From: Cohnella panacarvi Gsoil 349
GTDB lineage: Bacteria > Bacillota > Bacilli > Paenibacillales > Paenibacillaceae
DNA: 64,000 nt
Direction: 5' to 3'
Assembly: GCF_000515335.1 (NCBI RefSeq)
Contig: NZ_KI911563.1
Span: 3,810,869-3,874,868, forward strand
The position numbers and the translations under genes are program-made. The notes below the pieces were generated by a model. The model did not search any database, had not been told where the DNA came from, and saw only the letters and a program-made list of their open reading frames with translations. Positions 1 through 8,932 of this stretch are shown here, piece by piece (position 1 is the stretch's first letter; each line of letters starts with the position of its first letter).

Positions 1-906
1 GCATCGCCGTTCGTGCTGCTTCTGATTCGTTGGCCTAAGAAGACGGCCGCCATGATTGTCAACATTCTCTGTTTCCTGCCGCTTATCAGCGTGCTTGTCG
101 GTTTCGTATTGGAGGCGGCCGGAATCGGCAGTTTGTTCGTCCAAGAGTTCAACGGCTCCACGCGGTTAACAGGCGCCAATATTCCGGCTCACCTCGCTTT
201 CCTCGCTTTCATGGCGTTCATGGTTGCGACCATTGAAGCGAAGCGCCGGCCCGATCGGCTAGTCTTCTATTACGCGATGATGTCGGTCAATTTCCTTATT
301 CTATTGCTGACCGGCACAAGAGGCGCGCTGATTTCGTTAATGCTAATGGTATTTCTGTTCATGTATGACTTGACGAAGCAATTCCTGAAAGGAAAGACGG
401 CGCTCATCATCCCGTTGATCGGATTTATAGCCGTACTCGTAACGTCCGTGTGGCTGCAGCTTGACAACTTGCAGAAGAGGTCGTTCGAACGGGCGACCGA
501 AGCGGGAATCGATCTATCCGGACGGCTCGAAGCCTGGCAGTTCTTCCTTAAGGGAGTCAGCGGATCGCCTTGGTTTGGCAAAGGGCTCGGCGCGGTCCTT
601 GTGGCGAACGACGGAAGCATCTATGAGGGCTTTAACGTGCCGCATAACGAATATATCCGTTTTTATTACGACGGCGGCATCATTGGAGCGATTCTTCTGT
701 TCGCGGCAATCCTTTACGTATTCAGGAACGTCATACGCGAAACCGCTAAAGAACTGCGGATATTTATGACCGCTTTGATCATCGGTTTTCTAATTTACTC
801 AATCTCCGACAATACGTTGTCGACCCTGCAATTTATCCTGCCGTTCTGTATTTACCTTAATGCGTCCGGTGCCTTATCGGGGACAGATAAGGAGAAGCCC
901 GCATGA
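1..906 (+). CDS. O-antigen polymerase/ligase family membrane protein (Wzy-like), 5' partial
   Basis: Membrane protein of the Wzy_C superfamily, which polymerises undecaprenyl-linked repeat units or ligates finished glycan outside the membrane. The frame is already open at base 1, so the N-terminus lies upstream of the window; the GTG at 13 is not a credible start. The visible part has several hydrophobic segments, a TGTRGA motif, a polar loop with GRLEAWQF and GKGLG, then HNEYIRFYYDGG, the usual order of key motifs in this family. Its stop overlaps the next start (ATGA), placing it in the operon that runs to 7578. With a flippase and a GT26 transferase beside it, a polymerase role is more likely than a ligase role; this is inference. 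Confidence 0.85.
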   Translation, partial: ASPFVLLLIRWPKKTAAMIVNILCFLPLISVLVGFVLEAAGIGSLFVQEFNGSTRLTGANIPAHLAFLAFMAFMVATIEAKRRPDRLVFYYAMMSVNFLILLLTGTRGALISLMLMVFLFMYDLTKQFLKGKTALIIPLIGFIAVLVTSVWLQLDNLQKRSFERATEAGIDLSGRLEAWQFFLKGVSGSPWFGKGLGAVLVANDGSIYEGFNVPHNEYIRFYYDGGIIGAILLFAAILYVFRNVIRETAKELRIFMTALIIGFLIYSISDNTLSTLQFILPFCIYLNASGALSGTDKEKPA

Positions 907-1664
907 GCAAAGTGAAGCTGTTTAACGTCCTCTTCGACAATTACGATTATGACGACCTACTGGGGTATATCGACCGTACGATTCAATCGGGTAAGCCTTC
1001 TTATATTCTCACTTGCAACGTGGATCATTTAATGAAGCTTCAGAGCGACGCTCATTTCCGGGAAGTATACAACGACGCGGGAGCGATCGTCGCAGACGGG
1101 ATGCCGGTTGTCTGGGCATCCCGTCTGCTGAAGAGGCGGCTGAAGCAACGGGTTGCAGGCGCGGATATCGTCAATGAGCTTGGGAATCGGCTTGCGAAGA
1201 GGGGGTACCGAATTTTCCTTCTCGGGGCTGCCGAGGGGATCGCCGACAGGGCGAGATGTAACCTTGAGGTTAAGATTCCGGGAATCAACGTCGTAGGTAC
1301 CTATTCGCCATCCTACGGATTCGATCGCAATGAAGAAGAATGCGAGAGGATTAATGCGATGCTCCGAATCGCGAAACCTGATATCGTGCTTGTCGGCGCG
1401 GGCGCCCCGAAGCAGGAAAAGTGGATTTACCGCCATTACCGCGAGTATGGCGCGCCGATATCGATTGGCGTAGGCGCAGCCCTGGACTTCATGGCGGGAG
1501 AAATCAAGAGGGCGCCGGTATGGTTTCAACGAACGTCTCTGGAATGGCTGTGGCGATTATTTCAGGAGCCGAAGAGGCTTTGGAGGCGGTACTTGGTAGA
1601 CGATGTGAAGTTCCTGGGCCTACTGATCAGGGAAATGCGAGTCCGGAAGGAGGAGAGCCGATGA
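903..1664 (+). CDS. WecG/TagA/CpsF family glycosyltransferase (GT26)
   Basis: A 253-aa transferase of the WecG/TagA/CpsF family, which adds the second sugar (often ManNAc-type) to an undecaprenyl-diphosphate-linked acceptor at the inner membrane face. Visible family marks are TCNVDHLM near the N-terminus, ADGMPVVW, GAGAPKQEKWI and the basic C-terminal stretch APVWFQRTSLEWLWRLF that anchors these enzymes to the membrane. Length is normal. It starts on the ATGA overlap with the polymerase gene, and its stop overlaps the start of the next glycosyltransferase, so the three are probably translationally coupled. The donor sugar cannot be read from sequence. Confidence 0.9.
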   Translation: MSKVKLFNVLFDNYDYDDLLGYIDRTIQSGKPSYILTCNVDHLMKLQSDAHFREVYNDAGAIVADGMPVVWASRLLKRRLKQRVAGADIVNELGNRLAKRGYRIFLLGAAEGIADRARCNLEVKIPGINVVGTYSPSYGFDRNEEECERINAMLRIAKPDIVLVGAGAPKQEKWIYRHYREYGAPISIGVGAALDFMAGEIKRAPVWFQRTSLEWLWRLFQEPKRLWRRYLVDDVKFLGLLIREMRVRKEESR

Positions 1665-2536
1665 CTGCAGGACGTCCGAACCGCATGGTTAGCGTCATTA
1701 TACCGATCTATAACGGTCAACGATATATTGAGACGACGATTAGGAGCATACTCGACCAGACCTATGGCGATTATGAAGTTTTATGCATGATAGACGGTAC
1801 GAGCGATGACTCGGCTGTCATCATCGAGAGGCTGAATAACGGGAAAATCCAACAATTTCACCATGCTAATCGGGGAGCTACCTATACCCGGAACAGAGGC
1901 TTGCAGCTGGCCCGGGGGGAATACGTCCTGTTTCTGGATCAGGACGACGTTCTGGAGCCGCAGTTCCTCGAAGCTGCCATTCTAGAACTGGAACGCACGG
2001 GAGCGACCGGAGTTGCCGTTAACGGACAATTGATCGACGGGGAGGGCCGCGTGATCCGGAGAATGTATCGGATCAACAAGCCGGTATTGACCTACGATTC
2101 GCTGTTGAAAGGGAATCAGCTGTGCACGGCATCCCAAGTGCTGCTGAAGCGTAAGCCGCTCGTGGAGAAGATCGGCGCTTTCGATGTGAACGCCGACCAG
2201 GCAGACGATTGGGATATGTGGATCCGGCAAGCGCAATACGGAAAACTCGTGTTCCTCGACCGTTATCTGATGAACTATCGCTTGCACGATTCGAACCAGT
2301 CTTTGAACTACGGCAAGATGCTGCGGTCCGAGCTGCACATCGTGGAAGGTAAACTTAACGGTTTACGCAATCAACATGCGATCAAGAGTTACAGCTATAT
2401 GAGATACTCCAGTCGGGCGGCGGATTGGGAAGCGTTAAGCAAAGCGCTGCGCCTTAACGCAATGCTCGTACTCCGGCCCCGCTTCTACTGGACCGTATGC
2501 CAGGTTGCATGGACCAGGATGTGGCGTCATGGCTAG
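1661..2536 (+). CDS. Glycosyltransferase family 2
   Basis: A 291-aa GT-A fold transferase that probably extends the lipid-linked repeat unit with a nucleotide-sugar donor in the cytosol. The N-terminus has SVIIPIYNG, followed by a TRNRGLQLARGEY helix and LFLDQDD, the metal-binding DxD-type motif of GT2 enzymes; ADDWDMWIR follows later. The frame is open back to 1421, but the ATG at 1661 is chosen because AAGGAGGAG lies just upstream and it overlaps the previous stop (ATGA). It sits between a GT26 transferase and the flippase. Acceptor and donor are unknown. Confidence 0.9.
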   Translation: MTAGRPNRMVSVIIPIYNGQRYIETTIRSILDQTYGDYEVLCMIDGTSDDSAVIIERLNNGKIQQFHHANRGATYTRNRGLQLARGEYVLFLDQDDVLEPQFLEAAILELERTGATGVAVNGQLIDGEGRVIRRMYRINKPVLTYDSLLKGNQLCTASQVLLKRKPLVEKIGAFDVNADQADDWDMWIRQAQYGKLVFLDRYLMNYRLHDSNQSLNYGKMLRSELHIVEGKLNGLRNQHAIKSYSYMRYSSRAADWEALSKALRLNAMLVLRPRFYWTVCQVAWTRMWRHG

Positions 2537-3896
2537 CGCCGGATCGGATGCAGCCGCGACAGTCGGGCTGCCCCCGCGTGCGACGGTGCACCACCGAAAA
2601 GGGCTGTTCGGGCAAACGCTGAAGACGATGGCTTTCAGCATGGCCATCCTTGTCATCAACATGGCGACCGGCATGGTAACCGCCCGCCTCCTAGGCCCTG
2701 AGGGCCGAGGGTTGCAGACGGCCATGATCCTATGGCCGCAGTTCCTTGCCTTCGCCAGCACCTTCGGGATTCATGCCGCACTGCTATACCATATGAAGAA
2801 AGATCCGGAGCGCGAGGCGAGCTTGTACTACGCCTCGTTGTGGCTAAGTCTCTGTGCCGGAGTCGTTTGCGTTGTTGCAGGACTGTTCCTGATTCCGGCA
2901 TGGCTGGAAGCGGACGCCGTGCCTGTCGCCCAGTGGCTATTGGCCGGGACGCCGTTTATGCTGCTCTTCTTTATGCACAACGCGCTGTTCCGCGGCCGGG
3001 AGGAATTTCATCTATTCAACCGGATGAGATATCTTCTGCCTCTGTTGACGCTGGCGGCATTGCTATTGCTGGCCATGCTGGGCAGTTTGACGCCGACGAC
3101 GTCGGCCGTCGTCTACCTCGCTCCATACGTACCGGTGACGATGCTCGCGATAATCCGCGCCGTACGGGTGTACGGTAGTCCCGTCTTCGCCGGCATGTTA
3201 TCGACCTGCAAGAAAGTTCTGGCCTACGGATTCGGGGCGTACGGCATCGATCTATTGGGGAATTTGATTCTCTATATAGACCAAATCATTCTAATCAACC
3301 TATTGGCGCCCGGTCCGCTTGGACTATATGTCGTCGCGGTAAGTTTATCTCGGGTGACCGCTATTTTCTCTTCCTCGATCATTATGGTCCTGTATCCCAA
3401 AGCTTCGAGCCTTCCGCCTAAGGAAGCGGCGCTCCTGACCCTAAGAGTGTTCAAATTGAGCTTGCTCGCCGCGCTGGCGTTCGTAATCGTATTTATGGTC
3501 GCCGCACCGATGATGATTCATCTTCTATATGGCGAACGCTTTGCGGAGTCGACCGGAGTCTTCCGTCTGCTTGTGCTTGAAGTCGTACTCAGCGGCGCTG
3601 CTCTCGTGCTGGCGCAGGCGTTCATGGCGGTCGGCAAGCCTTTTGTCGTTACCGTGTCGCAGGCGATCGGCGTTCTGCTCGTCATTCCGCTCATGTATTA
3701 TCTCGTTCCGGAGTACGGTGTGATCGGGGCGGGATGGGCGCTTCTCTTGCCGTCTTTCATCAGGCTACTTTATGTTGTGGCGATGTTCGAATGGCGGTTT
3801 CGGTTCAGTCTGCTAGCTCTGTTGCCGGGTCGGGACGATCTCGGATGGATGATGAGCATGATCCGGAACAGAAAGACAGGCACTGCCGTGCAATAG
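2529..3896 (+). CDS. Polysaccharide flippase (Wzx / MATE-like, oligosaccharide exporter)
   Basis: About 455 aa with roughly 12 to 14 hydrophobic segments, typical of the Wzx-type polysaccharide exporters of the MOP superfamily that flip lipid-linked repeat units across the membrane. The N-terminal segment contains ATGMVTARLLGPEGRG, the characteristic first-helix motif of this family, after a short basic cytosolic lead. The start at 2529 is preferred over 2505 because it shortens the overlap with the previous gene to a few bases; the ribosome binding site is weak either way, so translation may be coupled. Together with the Wzy-like gene it defines a Wzx/Wzy-dependent assembly route. Confidence 0.88.
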   Translation: MASAGSDAAATVGLPPRATVHHRKGLFGQTLKTMAFSMAILVINMATGMVTARLLGPEGRGLQTAMILWPQFLAFASTFGIHAALLYHMKKDPEREASLYYASLWLSLCAGVVCVVAGLFLIPAWLEADAVPVAQWLLAGTPFMLLFFMHNALFRGREEFHLFNRMRYLLPLLTLAALLLLAMLGSLTPTTSAVVYLAPYVPVTMLAIIRAVRVYGSPVFAGMLSTCKKVLAYGFGAYGIDLLGNLILYIDQIILINLLAPGPLGLYVVAVSLSRVTAIFSSSIIMVLYPKASSLPPKEAALLTLRVFKLSLLAALAFVIVFMVAAPMMIHLLYGERFAESTGVFRLLVLEVVLSGAALVLAQAFMAVGKPFVVTVSQAIGVLLVIPLMYYLVPEYGVIGAGWALLLPSFIRLLYVVAMFEWRFRFSLLALLPGRDDLGWMMSMIRNRKTGTAVQ

Positions 3897-3923
3897 CAGC
3901 AACAAAGAGAGGGGATGAGAGAG

Positions 3924-5300
3924 ATGCGTTTGGTACTTCTCTCAGGAGGTTCGGGGACACGATTGTGGCCGCTGTCCAATGCGACGAGGTCGAAGCAGTT
4001 TCTGAACGTACTGCAGGACCCTGACGGCAATCTGGAGTCCATGGTACAGAGGGTGTGGAGGCAGCTCGGAGAAATCGGCTTGTCCCGCACCGCGCATATA
4101 GCGTCTTCCAAAGATCAAGAAGACATTCTGAGGCAGCAACTCGGACCTCAAGTGCCGCTTATTCTGGAGCCGTCTCGGCGGGATACGTTCCCCGCCGTCG
4201 CTCTGGCAGCCGCGTATTTATATTCGAACGGCATTGGACTAGATGAGACGGTGGCGGTTCTCCCCGTGGACCCCCACGTAGATTCCAGCTTCTTTCATAC
4301 CGTACGCCGGTTGGAATCCGTGCTTGAGGAAACGGAGGCGGACATCGCCTTGATCGGCGTCGAACCCGGCTATCCAACAGAGAAGTACGGTTACATCGTA
4401 CCGGCGGATTCAAGCGCGGCGACAGAGGGCGACAACTGCTGGTGCGTCGGCCATTTCCGCGAAAAACCGCCCGCCCACGAGGCAGCCGCGTTAATTCGCG
4501 ACGGAGCGGTATGGAACAGCGGCGTATTCGCCTTTCGTCTGGGATTCATGATCGAGCTGCTCATGGAGAAGGGACTGCCTCTTCAATATGATCATCTGTT
4601 GAGACAGTACGATAAGCTGACCAAGACCAGCTTCGACTATGAAGTGGTCGAGCGGGCAGAGCGAATCGCCGCCCTAACCTACAAAGGAACGTGGAAGGAT
4701 CTCGGCACCTGGTCCACCTTGACGGAAGAGATCGAGAACAACGTTATCGGCAACGGATATGTAAGCCCGGACAGCCATAACAGTCATCTCATTAATGAGC
4801 TGGATATCCCGATCGCCTTGATCGGCATAGAAGGGGCGATCGTAGCCGCGGGTGCGGACGGCATTATCGTCGCGGAGAAATCCTCCAGCCATCGAATTAA
4901 GGAAGTCTCCGAAGGCTTTAGCTCCTATCCGCGGCTCGAGGTTCGATCCTGGGGAGTCAGGCGAATCGTAGATCGACTAGGTTCGGGCGTACAGGCTACC
5001 GTTACGAGTCGGATTTCGCTTGCCGCAGCGCATAACTTCAGCTATCACTATCACGAAATCGGCATGGAGGTTTGGACCGTGATTTCAGGCGAAGGCGAAG
5101 CCGTCATCGACGGGGAGCTGCTGGCAGCCAGGCCCGGCGACGTGTTCGTCATTCCTTCGGGCAAGCCGCACAGCATGCGAGGGATATCGGATATGGAACT
5201 GATTTGCGTACAGCGGGGAGAAAAGCCGGACTCCGATGAATTACGAATATGCACGAGTTGGTCGGATATCTCGACTTTCTATATCAAAAGCGCCGTGTAG
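3924..5300 (+). CDS. manC: Mannose-1-phosphate guanylyltransferase / mannose-6-phosphate isomerase (ManC type)
   Basis: A 458-aa type II bifunctional enzyme that makes GDP-mannose from mannose-1-P and GTP and usually also interconverts fructose-6-P and mannose-6-P. The N-terminal nucleotidyltransferase has LLSGGSGTRLWPLS (GTP-binding loop), FREKP and WNSGVFAF. The C-terminal cupin has HYHEIGMEVW, RPGDVFVIPSGKPH and the metal-binding histidines of the isomerase. The ATG at 3924 is preferred to that at 3915 because the GAGGGG element is 9 bases from it but directly abuts the earlier ATG. It indicates mannose (or a GDP-mannose-derived sugar) in the polymer, which fits the GH26 mannanase-type genes downstream. 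Confidence 0.92.
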   Translation: MRLVLLSGGSGTRLWPLSNATRSKQFLNVLQDPDGNLESMVQRVWRQLGEIGLSRTAHIASSKDQEDILRQQLGPQVPLILEPSRRDTFPAVALAAAYLYSNGIGLDETVAVLPVDPHVDSSFFHTVRRLESVLEETEADIALIGVEPGYPTEKYGYIVPADSSAATEGDNCWCVGHFREKPPAHEAAALIRDGAVWNSGVFAFRLGFMIELLMEKGLPLQYDHLLRQYDKLTKTSFDYEVVERAERIAALTYKGTWKDLGTWSTLTEEIENNVIGNGYVSPDSHNSHLINELDIPIALIGIEGAIVAAGADGIIVAEKSSSHRIKEVSEGFSSYPRLEVRSWGVRRIVDRLGSGVQATVTSRISLAAAHNFSYHYHEIGMEVWTVISGEGEAVIDGELLAARPGDVFVIPSGKPHSMRGISDMELICVQRGEKPDSDELRICTSWSDISTFYIKSAV

Positions 5301-5323
5301 GAGAGTATAGGGGGAAGCAGCAT

Positions 5324-5968
5324 ATGGCAAAGGGGGTTTGGATCCTTCATAAGGGATTTCGCAGGATCAAAAACAAGTTCATGACGGAGTTCTGGTACAG
5401 GCATCTGTTTTATCGAATCGGCCGCAAAAGCAGCGTTAGCCATCCGTTCTACACGGAGAATCCAGAGCTCATCCAACTGGGAGACAAGGTGTATATCGGC
5501 CCATACTGCCGGATTGAAGCCTATCCACCGGATGGGATGAGCCGCAGGAAAAAACCGACGCTGACTATCGGAAACCGCGTGACGATGGAACATGCCGTGC
5601 ATATCTCCTGCGCAGAATCTCTCGTCATCGAAGACGATGTGATGATCGCCGGGAGATGTTACATAAGCGACAATAACCATTCATTCGATCCGCTGGGTCC
5701 GCCCTATAAGAAGCAACCTGCGAGTTCGAAGCACACTCGTATCGGCAAGGGCGTATGGCTTGGACAGAATGTATGCATTCTGGCCGGCGCGGATGTCGGG
5801 GAAGGTTCGGTGATCGGCGCAGGGAGCATCGTCAATGGCTATATCCCTGCTTATAGCATCGCGGTAGGAACGCCGGCTCGAGTCATCAAGCGCTACAACT
5901 TCGACACCCAAGCCTGGGTCAAGTCGGACGGGAAAGAAATCAATGTGCTGAGGCAAGTACAATTATGA
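5324..5968 (+). CDS. Left-handed beta-helix acyltransferase (hexapeptide repeat)
   Basis: A 214-aa protein of the LbetaH acyltransferase group (maltose/galactoside O-acetyltransferase-like), likely O-acetylating a sugar of the polymer or precursor. Repeated imperfect hexapeptides of the [LIV]-G-x-x-x form run through the middle (IQLGDKVYIGPYCRIEA, LTIGNRVTM, RIGKGVWLGQNVCILAGA), and a DNNHSFDP segment holds the likely catalytic His. The frame is open back to 5249, inside manC, but the ATG at 5324 follows a TAGGGGGAAG element and avoids that overlap. Its stop overlaps the GH26 start (ATGA). Confidence 0.87.
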   Translation: MAKGVWILHKGFRRIKNKFMTEFWYRHLFYRIGRKSSVSHPFYTENPELIQLGDKVYIGPYCRIEAYPPDGMSRRKKPTLTIGNRVTMEHAVHISCAESLVIEDDVMIAGRCYISDNNHSFDPLGPPYKKQPASSKHTRIGKGVWLGQNVCILAGADVGEGSVIGAGSIVNGYIPAYSIAVGTPARVIKRYNFDTQAWVKSDGKEINVLRQVQL

Positions 5969-7008
5969 ATATAAAACTGCTAGGGTTGCTTTTCACTTGG
6001 GGAACGGCGTTCCTCCTCGTGTTTATGGGCGTAGGCAGCTTCGCGGATACCGATAAAAAGCTATTGAAGACGAAGGCCGTGAATAAGAATGCGACGGTCG
6101 GCGCGCGCGAGCTGCTCAAGCTGCTCTATGAGATCAAGGGCAATAAAACGCTCAGCGGTCAGCACGATTACTTGGAAATTCCCGATCATCATTCCAACAT
6201 CGTGAAGAAGCTTACCGGTGAATACCCGGCGCTAAAGGGCTACGAACTGGGCGGAATCACGAACCAAACCGAAAAGGAGCTCGCCGCCTACCGGGATAAG
6301 GTCATTAAAAACGCGATCGCCTGGCATAAATCGGGGAGCATCGTGACGATCACCTACCACATGAACCTGCCTGGCGGCTGTTATTGCTGGGACTCGGTCA
6401 ATAACGGCGGCATATCGGCGGAGAAGTTCAATGAGATCATTACGCCGGGCACGGAGCTTTACATGCAGCATGTCAAGGATCTCGACCGAGCGGCCGTATA
6501 CCTGAAGAAGCTTCGGGACGCTGGCGTCCCGGTGTTATGGCGGCCCTATCACGAAATGAACGGCAAATGGTTCTGGTGGGGGCAACAGCCTGAATTCGCA
6601 CAACTGTGGGAGATCATGTACGAAAGATATACGAAGGTTCATCAGTTGAACAATCTGCTATGGGTGTGGAGCGCGGCAACGCTGGAATGGGCAGACGATT
6701 TCGAGAATTATTATGTCGGAACGGACCGGGCGGACGTGATCGCCATCGATGTCTATAACAATCAATACGAACAAGATTACTACGATCGGCTTGTCCAACT
6801 TGCGGAAGGTAAACCGATCGCCATCGGGGAGAACGGAGAACTGCCGAGTGCCGAGATGCTGGCGAATGAACAAAGCCAATACGTCTGGTTTATGACTTGG
6901 GCCGATATGATCGAGAACAATAATGCTGCGGACCAGGTTCAAGCGCTGTACGCAGACGACCGCATTTTAACGAGAGGCGAATTATCGAGACTAATGAAGG
7001 GGAATTAG
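5965..7008 (+). CDS. GH26 family glycanase (beta-mannanase-like), membrane-anchored or secreted
   Basis: A 347-aa glycoside hydrolase of family 26, whose members mostly cleave beta-mannan or related glycans with retention. A hydrophobic N-terminal segment (residues 5-26) is a signal peptide or anchor. The fold marks are LSGQHDY, WRPYHEMNGKWFWWG with the acid/base Glu at about residue 197, and IAIGENGELPS with the nucleophile Glu at about 289. Placed inside the biosynthetic operon and overlapping the preceding stop, it probably trims or releases the operon's own polymer, as glycanases in EPS clusters often do; that role is inference. It is paralogous to the N-terminal part of the protein at 8933. 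Confidence 0.9.
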   Translation: MNIKLLGLLFTWGTAFLLVFMGVGSFADTDKKLLKTKAVNKNATVGARELLKLLYEIKGNKTLSGQHDYLEIPDHHSNIVKKLTGEYPALKGYELGGITNQTEKELAAYRDKVIKNAIAWHKSGSIVTITYHMNLPGGCYCWDSVNNGGISAEKFNEIITPGTELYMQHVKDLDRAAVYLKKLRDAGVPVLWRPYHEMNGKWFWWGQQPEFAQLWEIMYERYTKVHQLNNLLWVWSAATLEWADDFENYYVGTDRADVIAIDVYNNQYEQDYYDRLVQLAEGKPIAIGENGELPSAEMLANEQSQYVWFMTWADMIENNNAADQVQALYADDRILTRGELSRLMKGN

Positions 7009-7050
7009 GCGCGATGGCCGATTCGAGTATGCGCTGGGAGTTGTGTTCGG

Positions 7051-7578
7051 ATGGATATGATAGAATTTATTAAAGAGGTCATCTGGGATGTACTGGTCAA
7101 TCATATTGCGGCTTCTGTCATTTTGCCGAATCGAGTGAGGGCGATGCTGTACAGATGGCTAGGCATTCGAACGAAGACGAACGACATCCGTTCGAAGTGC
7201 AACTTCAGAGGCAACCATATCGAGATCGGCCGAGGTTCGTTCCTCAATCATTCCTGCCTGGTGGAAGACCACGTAAAGATCGGAGACAACTGCATGATCG
7301 CATTCGACGTGATCTTGTGCACGTCTACGCACAAAATCGGAACGCATGAGAAAAGGGGCGGCGAGTCCGTTAACCTGCCCATCACGATCGGCGACGGATG
7401 CTGGATCGGAGCCAGAGTAACCGTACTGCCGGGGATTACGATCGGCGACGGTTGCATCATCGCCGCGGGTGCCGTCGTCGCGTCGAATTGCGAGCCGGAC
7501 GGACTGTACGCCGGCGTGCCGGCAAGAAGGATCAAGGAGTTGTCGAAGGCCGACGACAGGGGGTTGTATGCCATTTAA
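7051..7578 (+). CDS. Second hexapeptide-repeat acyltransferase
   Basis: A 175-aa LbetaH acyltransferase. Hexapeptide turns run from about residue 65 to 160 (IEIGRGSFLNHSCLVEDHVKIGDN, LPITIGDGCWIGARVTVLPG, ITIGDGCIIAAGAVV), with CTSTHKIG holding the probable catalytic His and a C-terminal GVPARRIK that ends the helix, as in CysE/NodL/Maa relatives. It is the last gene of the left-hand operon, 42 bases after the GH26 gene and followed by a strong terminator. It probably acetylates or otherwise acylates the glycan; the acyl donor (acetyl-CoA by family) and target sugar are not determined by sequence. Confidence 0.87.
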   Translation: MDMIEFIKEVIWDVLVNHIAASVILPNRVRAMLYRWLGIRTKTNDIRSKCNFRGNHIEIGRGSFLNHSCLVEDHVKIGDNCMIAFDVILCTSTHKIGTHEKRGGESVNLPITIGDGCWIGARVTVLPGITIGDGCIIAAGAVVASNCEPDGLYAGVPARRIKELSKADDRGLYAI

Positions 7579-7610
7579 TCATGATCGCGCCTTGTACGAA
7601 TCATAAGAAA

Positions 7611-7635
7611 GCACCGCCGGCGGGCGGTGCTTTTT
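7611..7635. terminator. Bidirectional rho-independent terminator
   Basis: GCACCGCC, a 4-base loop, GGCGGTGC and then TTTTT on the plus strand; on the minus strand the same stem is followed by TTTCTTA. It ends the left-hand operon and can also stop the convergent glycosyltransferase gene. Confidence 0.9.
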
Positions 7636-7652
7636 CGTTGCGCTCTACCGAT

Positions 7653-8762
7653 TCAAATTTTTCCGGCGCTCGAAACCCGGGTGTTATTCACCTTGCTCTT
7701 GCGCGCGTCATTCTCGAATAATCCCATGATCTTATCGACGACGATCGGAACGTCATGCTTCTCGGCAAGTCGTCTGCTGTTCCTGCCGTACTGTTCGGTT
7801 ATTTCTAAGTTCTCCGCGAGATACAAGATGCTTTGCTTCAGTCCTTCTATGTCCCCCGGCTCTATAATCAGGCCATTATAGCGATGGAGGACGATTTCCG
7901 GAATCCCTGCGACGTTCGTGCTGATCACGGGCAATTCATACGACATCGCTTCGAGAATGGATATCGGGACTCCTTCGAAATAGGACGGTAATATATATAC
8001 GGCTGCTTCTTTCAGTAACGCGGATTTCTTGTCTCCGTCAACCCAACCATGCACGGTGCAGGTTTTCTCGAGCCCATACTGTCGAATCATCGAAGTTAAC
8101 GTATCCAGCTCTTTATTCCCGCCGATATCGAGATGTATTGTACTTTTTTGTTCATCCGTCATCCTCGATAGGGCTTGTATTAAATCATAAATTCCTTTTC
8201 TCTTTCCGATTTCCCCAAGGAATACTAACCTGATTTGTTCATTCGGGCGGCGATCATCCGCTCTCGAGAATTCGGGCAGGCGAATGGGATTTTCGATGAT
8301 GTGAATAGATTCGTTATCCGTAACGGTTGCGGTAATTCGCTTCATATCTTCCGAAAGCACGAAAATTTTCGTTGAAGATTTGAAGGCCAGCTTGCCCAGC
8401 CGCTTGTTGAACCTGTTTTTATTCAGGAATAGCTCCAAGTCCGCTGCGTGCTGATGCAGAACGACGTTCTTGCGCAGAATACTCAATAGCATGACGTAAA
8501 GAAATTTTCGGTAGAAACTTCCGAATGCGCACGCGTGCAAGTAATACACGTCGTATTTAAAAGGGTGCAACCGAGCGATAAAACCGAAAAACCGGATGAG
8601 AGAATACAACACCCTTAGAATCGGATGAACCGAATCGATATAACTGCTATAAAGCCTGACCTTGTCGCCTCTCTTTTCCATTTCCGTCATTAAAGATTTA
8701 ACCACCGACGATACCCCGCCTTTTACGGATAAATCCGGCGAGATAATCAAGATTTTCTTCAT
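7653..8762 (-). CDS. Glycosyltransferase family 4 (GT-B fold)
   Basis: A 369-aa GT-B glycosyltransferase. It has IISPDLSVKGGVSSVV with the N-terminal Gly-rich loop, the LHQHAADLE acceptor-side region, IRLVFLGEIGKRKG at the start of the donor domain and EGVPISILEAMSYELPVI, the E-x7-E sugar-nucleotide motif. The frame extends 11 codons upstream, but the ATG at 8762 has GGAGGG eight bases before it. It is transcribed alone, convergent with the left operon, from a promoter whose spacer is the palindrome shared across this locus. Donor and acceptor sugars are unknown. Confidence 0.9.
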   Translation of the reverse strand: MKKILIISPDLSVKGGVSSVVKSLMTEMEKRGDKVRLYSSYIDSVHPILRVLYSLIRFFGFIARLHPFKYDVYYLHACAFGSFYRKFLYVMLLSILRKNVVLHQHAADLELFLNKNRFNKRLGKLAFKSSTKIFVLSEDMKRITATVTDNESIHIIENPIRLPEFSRADDRRPNEQIRLVFLGEIGKRKGIYDLIQALSRMTDEQKSTIHLDIGGNKELDTLTSMIRQYGLEKTCTVHGWVDGDKKSALLKEAAVYILPSYFEGVPISILEAMSYELPVISTNVAGIPEIVLHRYNGLIIEPGDIEGLKQSILYLAENLEITEQYGRNSRRLAEKHDVPIVVDKIMGLFENDARKSKVNNTRVSSAGKI

Positions 8763-8797
8763 TTCCGTTCCCTCCACGTATCTGGTTACTACCATCC

Positions 8798-8826
8798 AAT
8801 CTAAGATACAATTTGTATCATGTCAA
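8798..8826 (-). promoter_or_regulatory. Promoter with spacer-embedded operator (copy 1)
   Basis: On the minus strand: TTGACA (8826-8821), a 17-bp spacer, TAGATT (8803-8798). The spacer contains the perfect inverted repeat GATACAATTTGTATC (8805-8819). A further half site TTGTATC lies at 8841-8847. Three other promoters in the window share this layout. Confidence 0.75.
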
Positions 8827-8932
8827 GAAAAATTAACATTTTGTATCGGATTTGGGCAATCGTCCGTGGAAGTTTGTATATGAATCGCATATTCTATTCT
8901 ATTACGATCCTTCAGACAAAGGAGTGAACGAG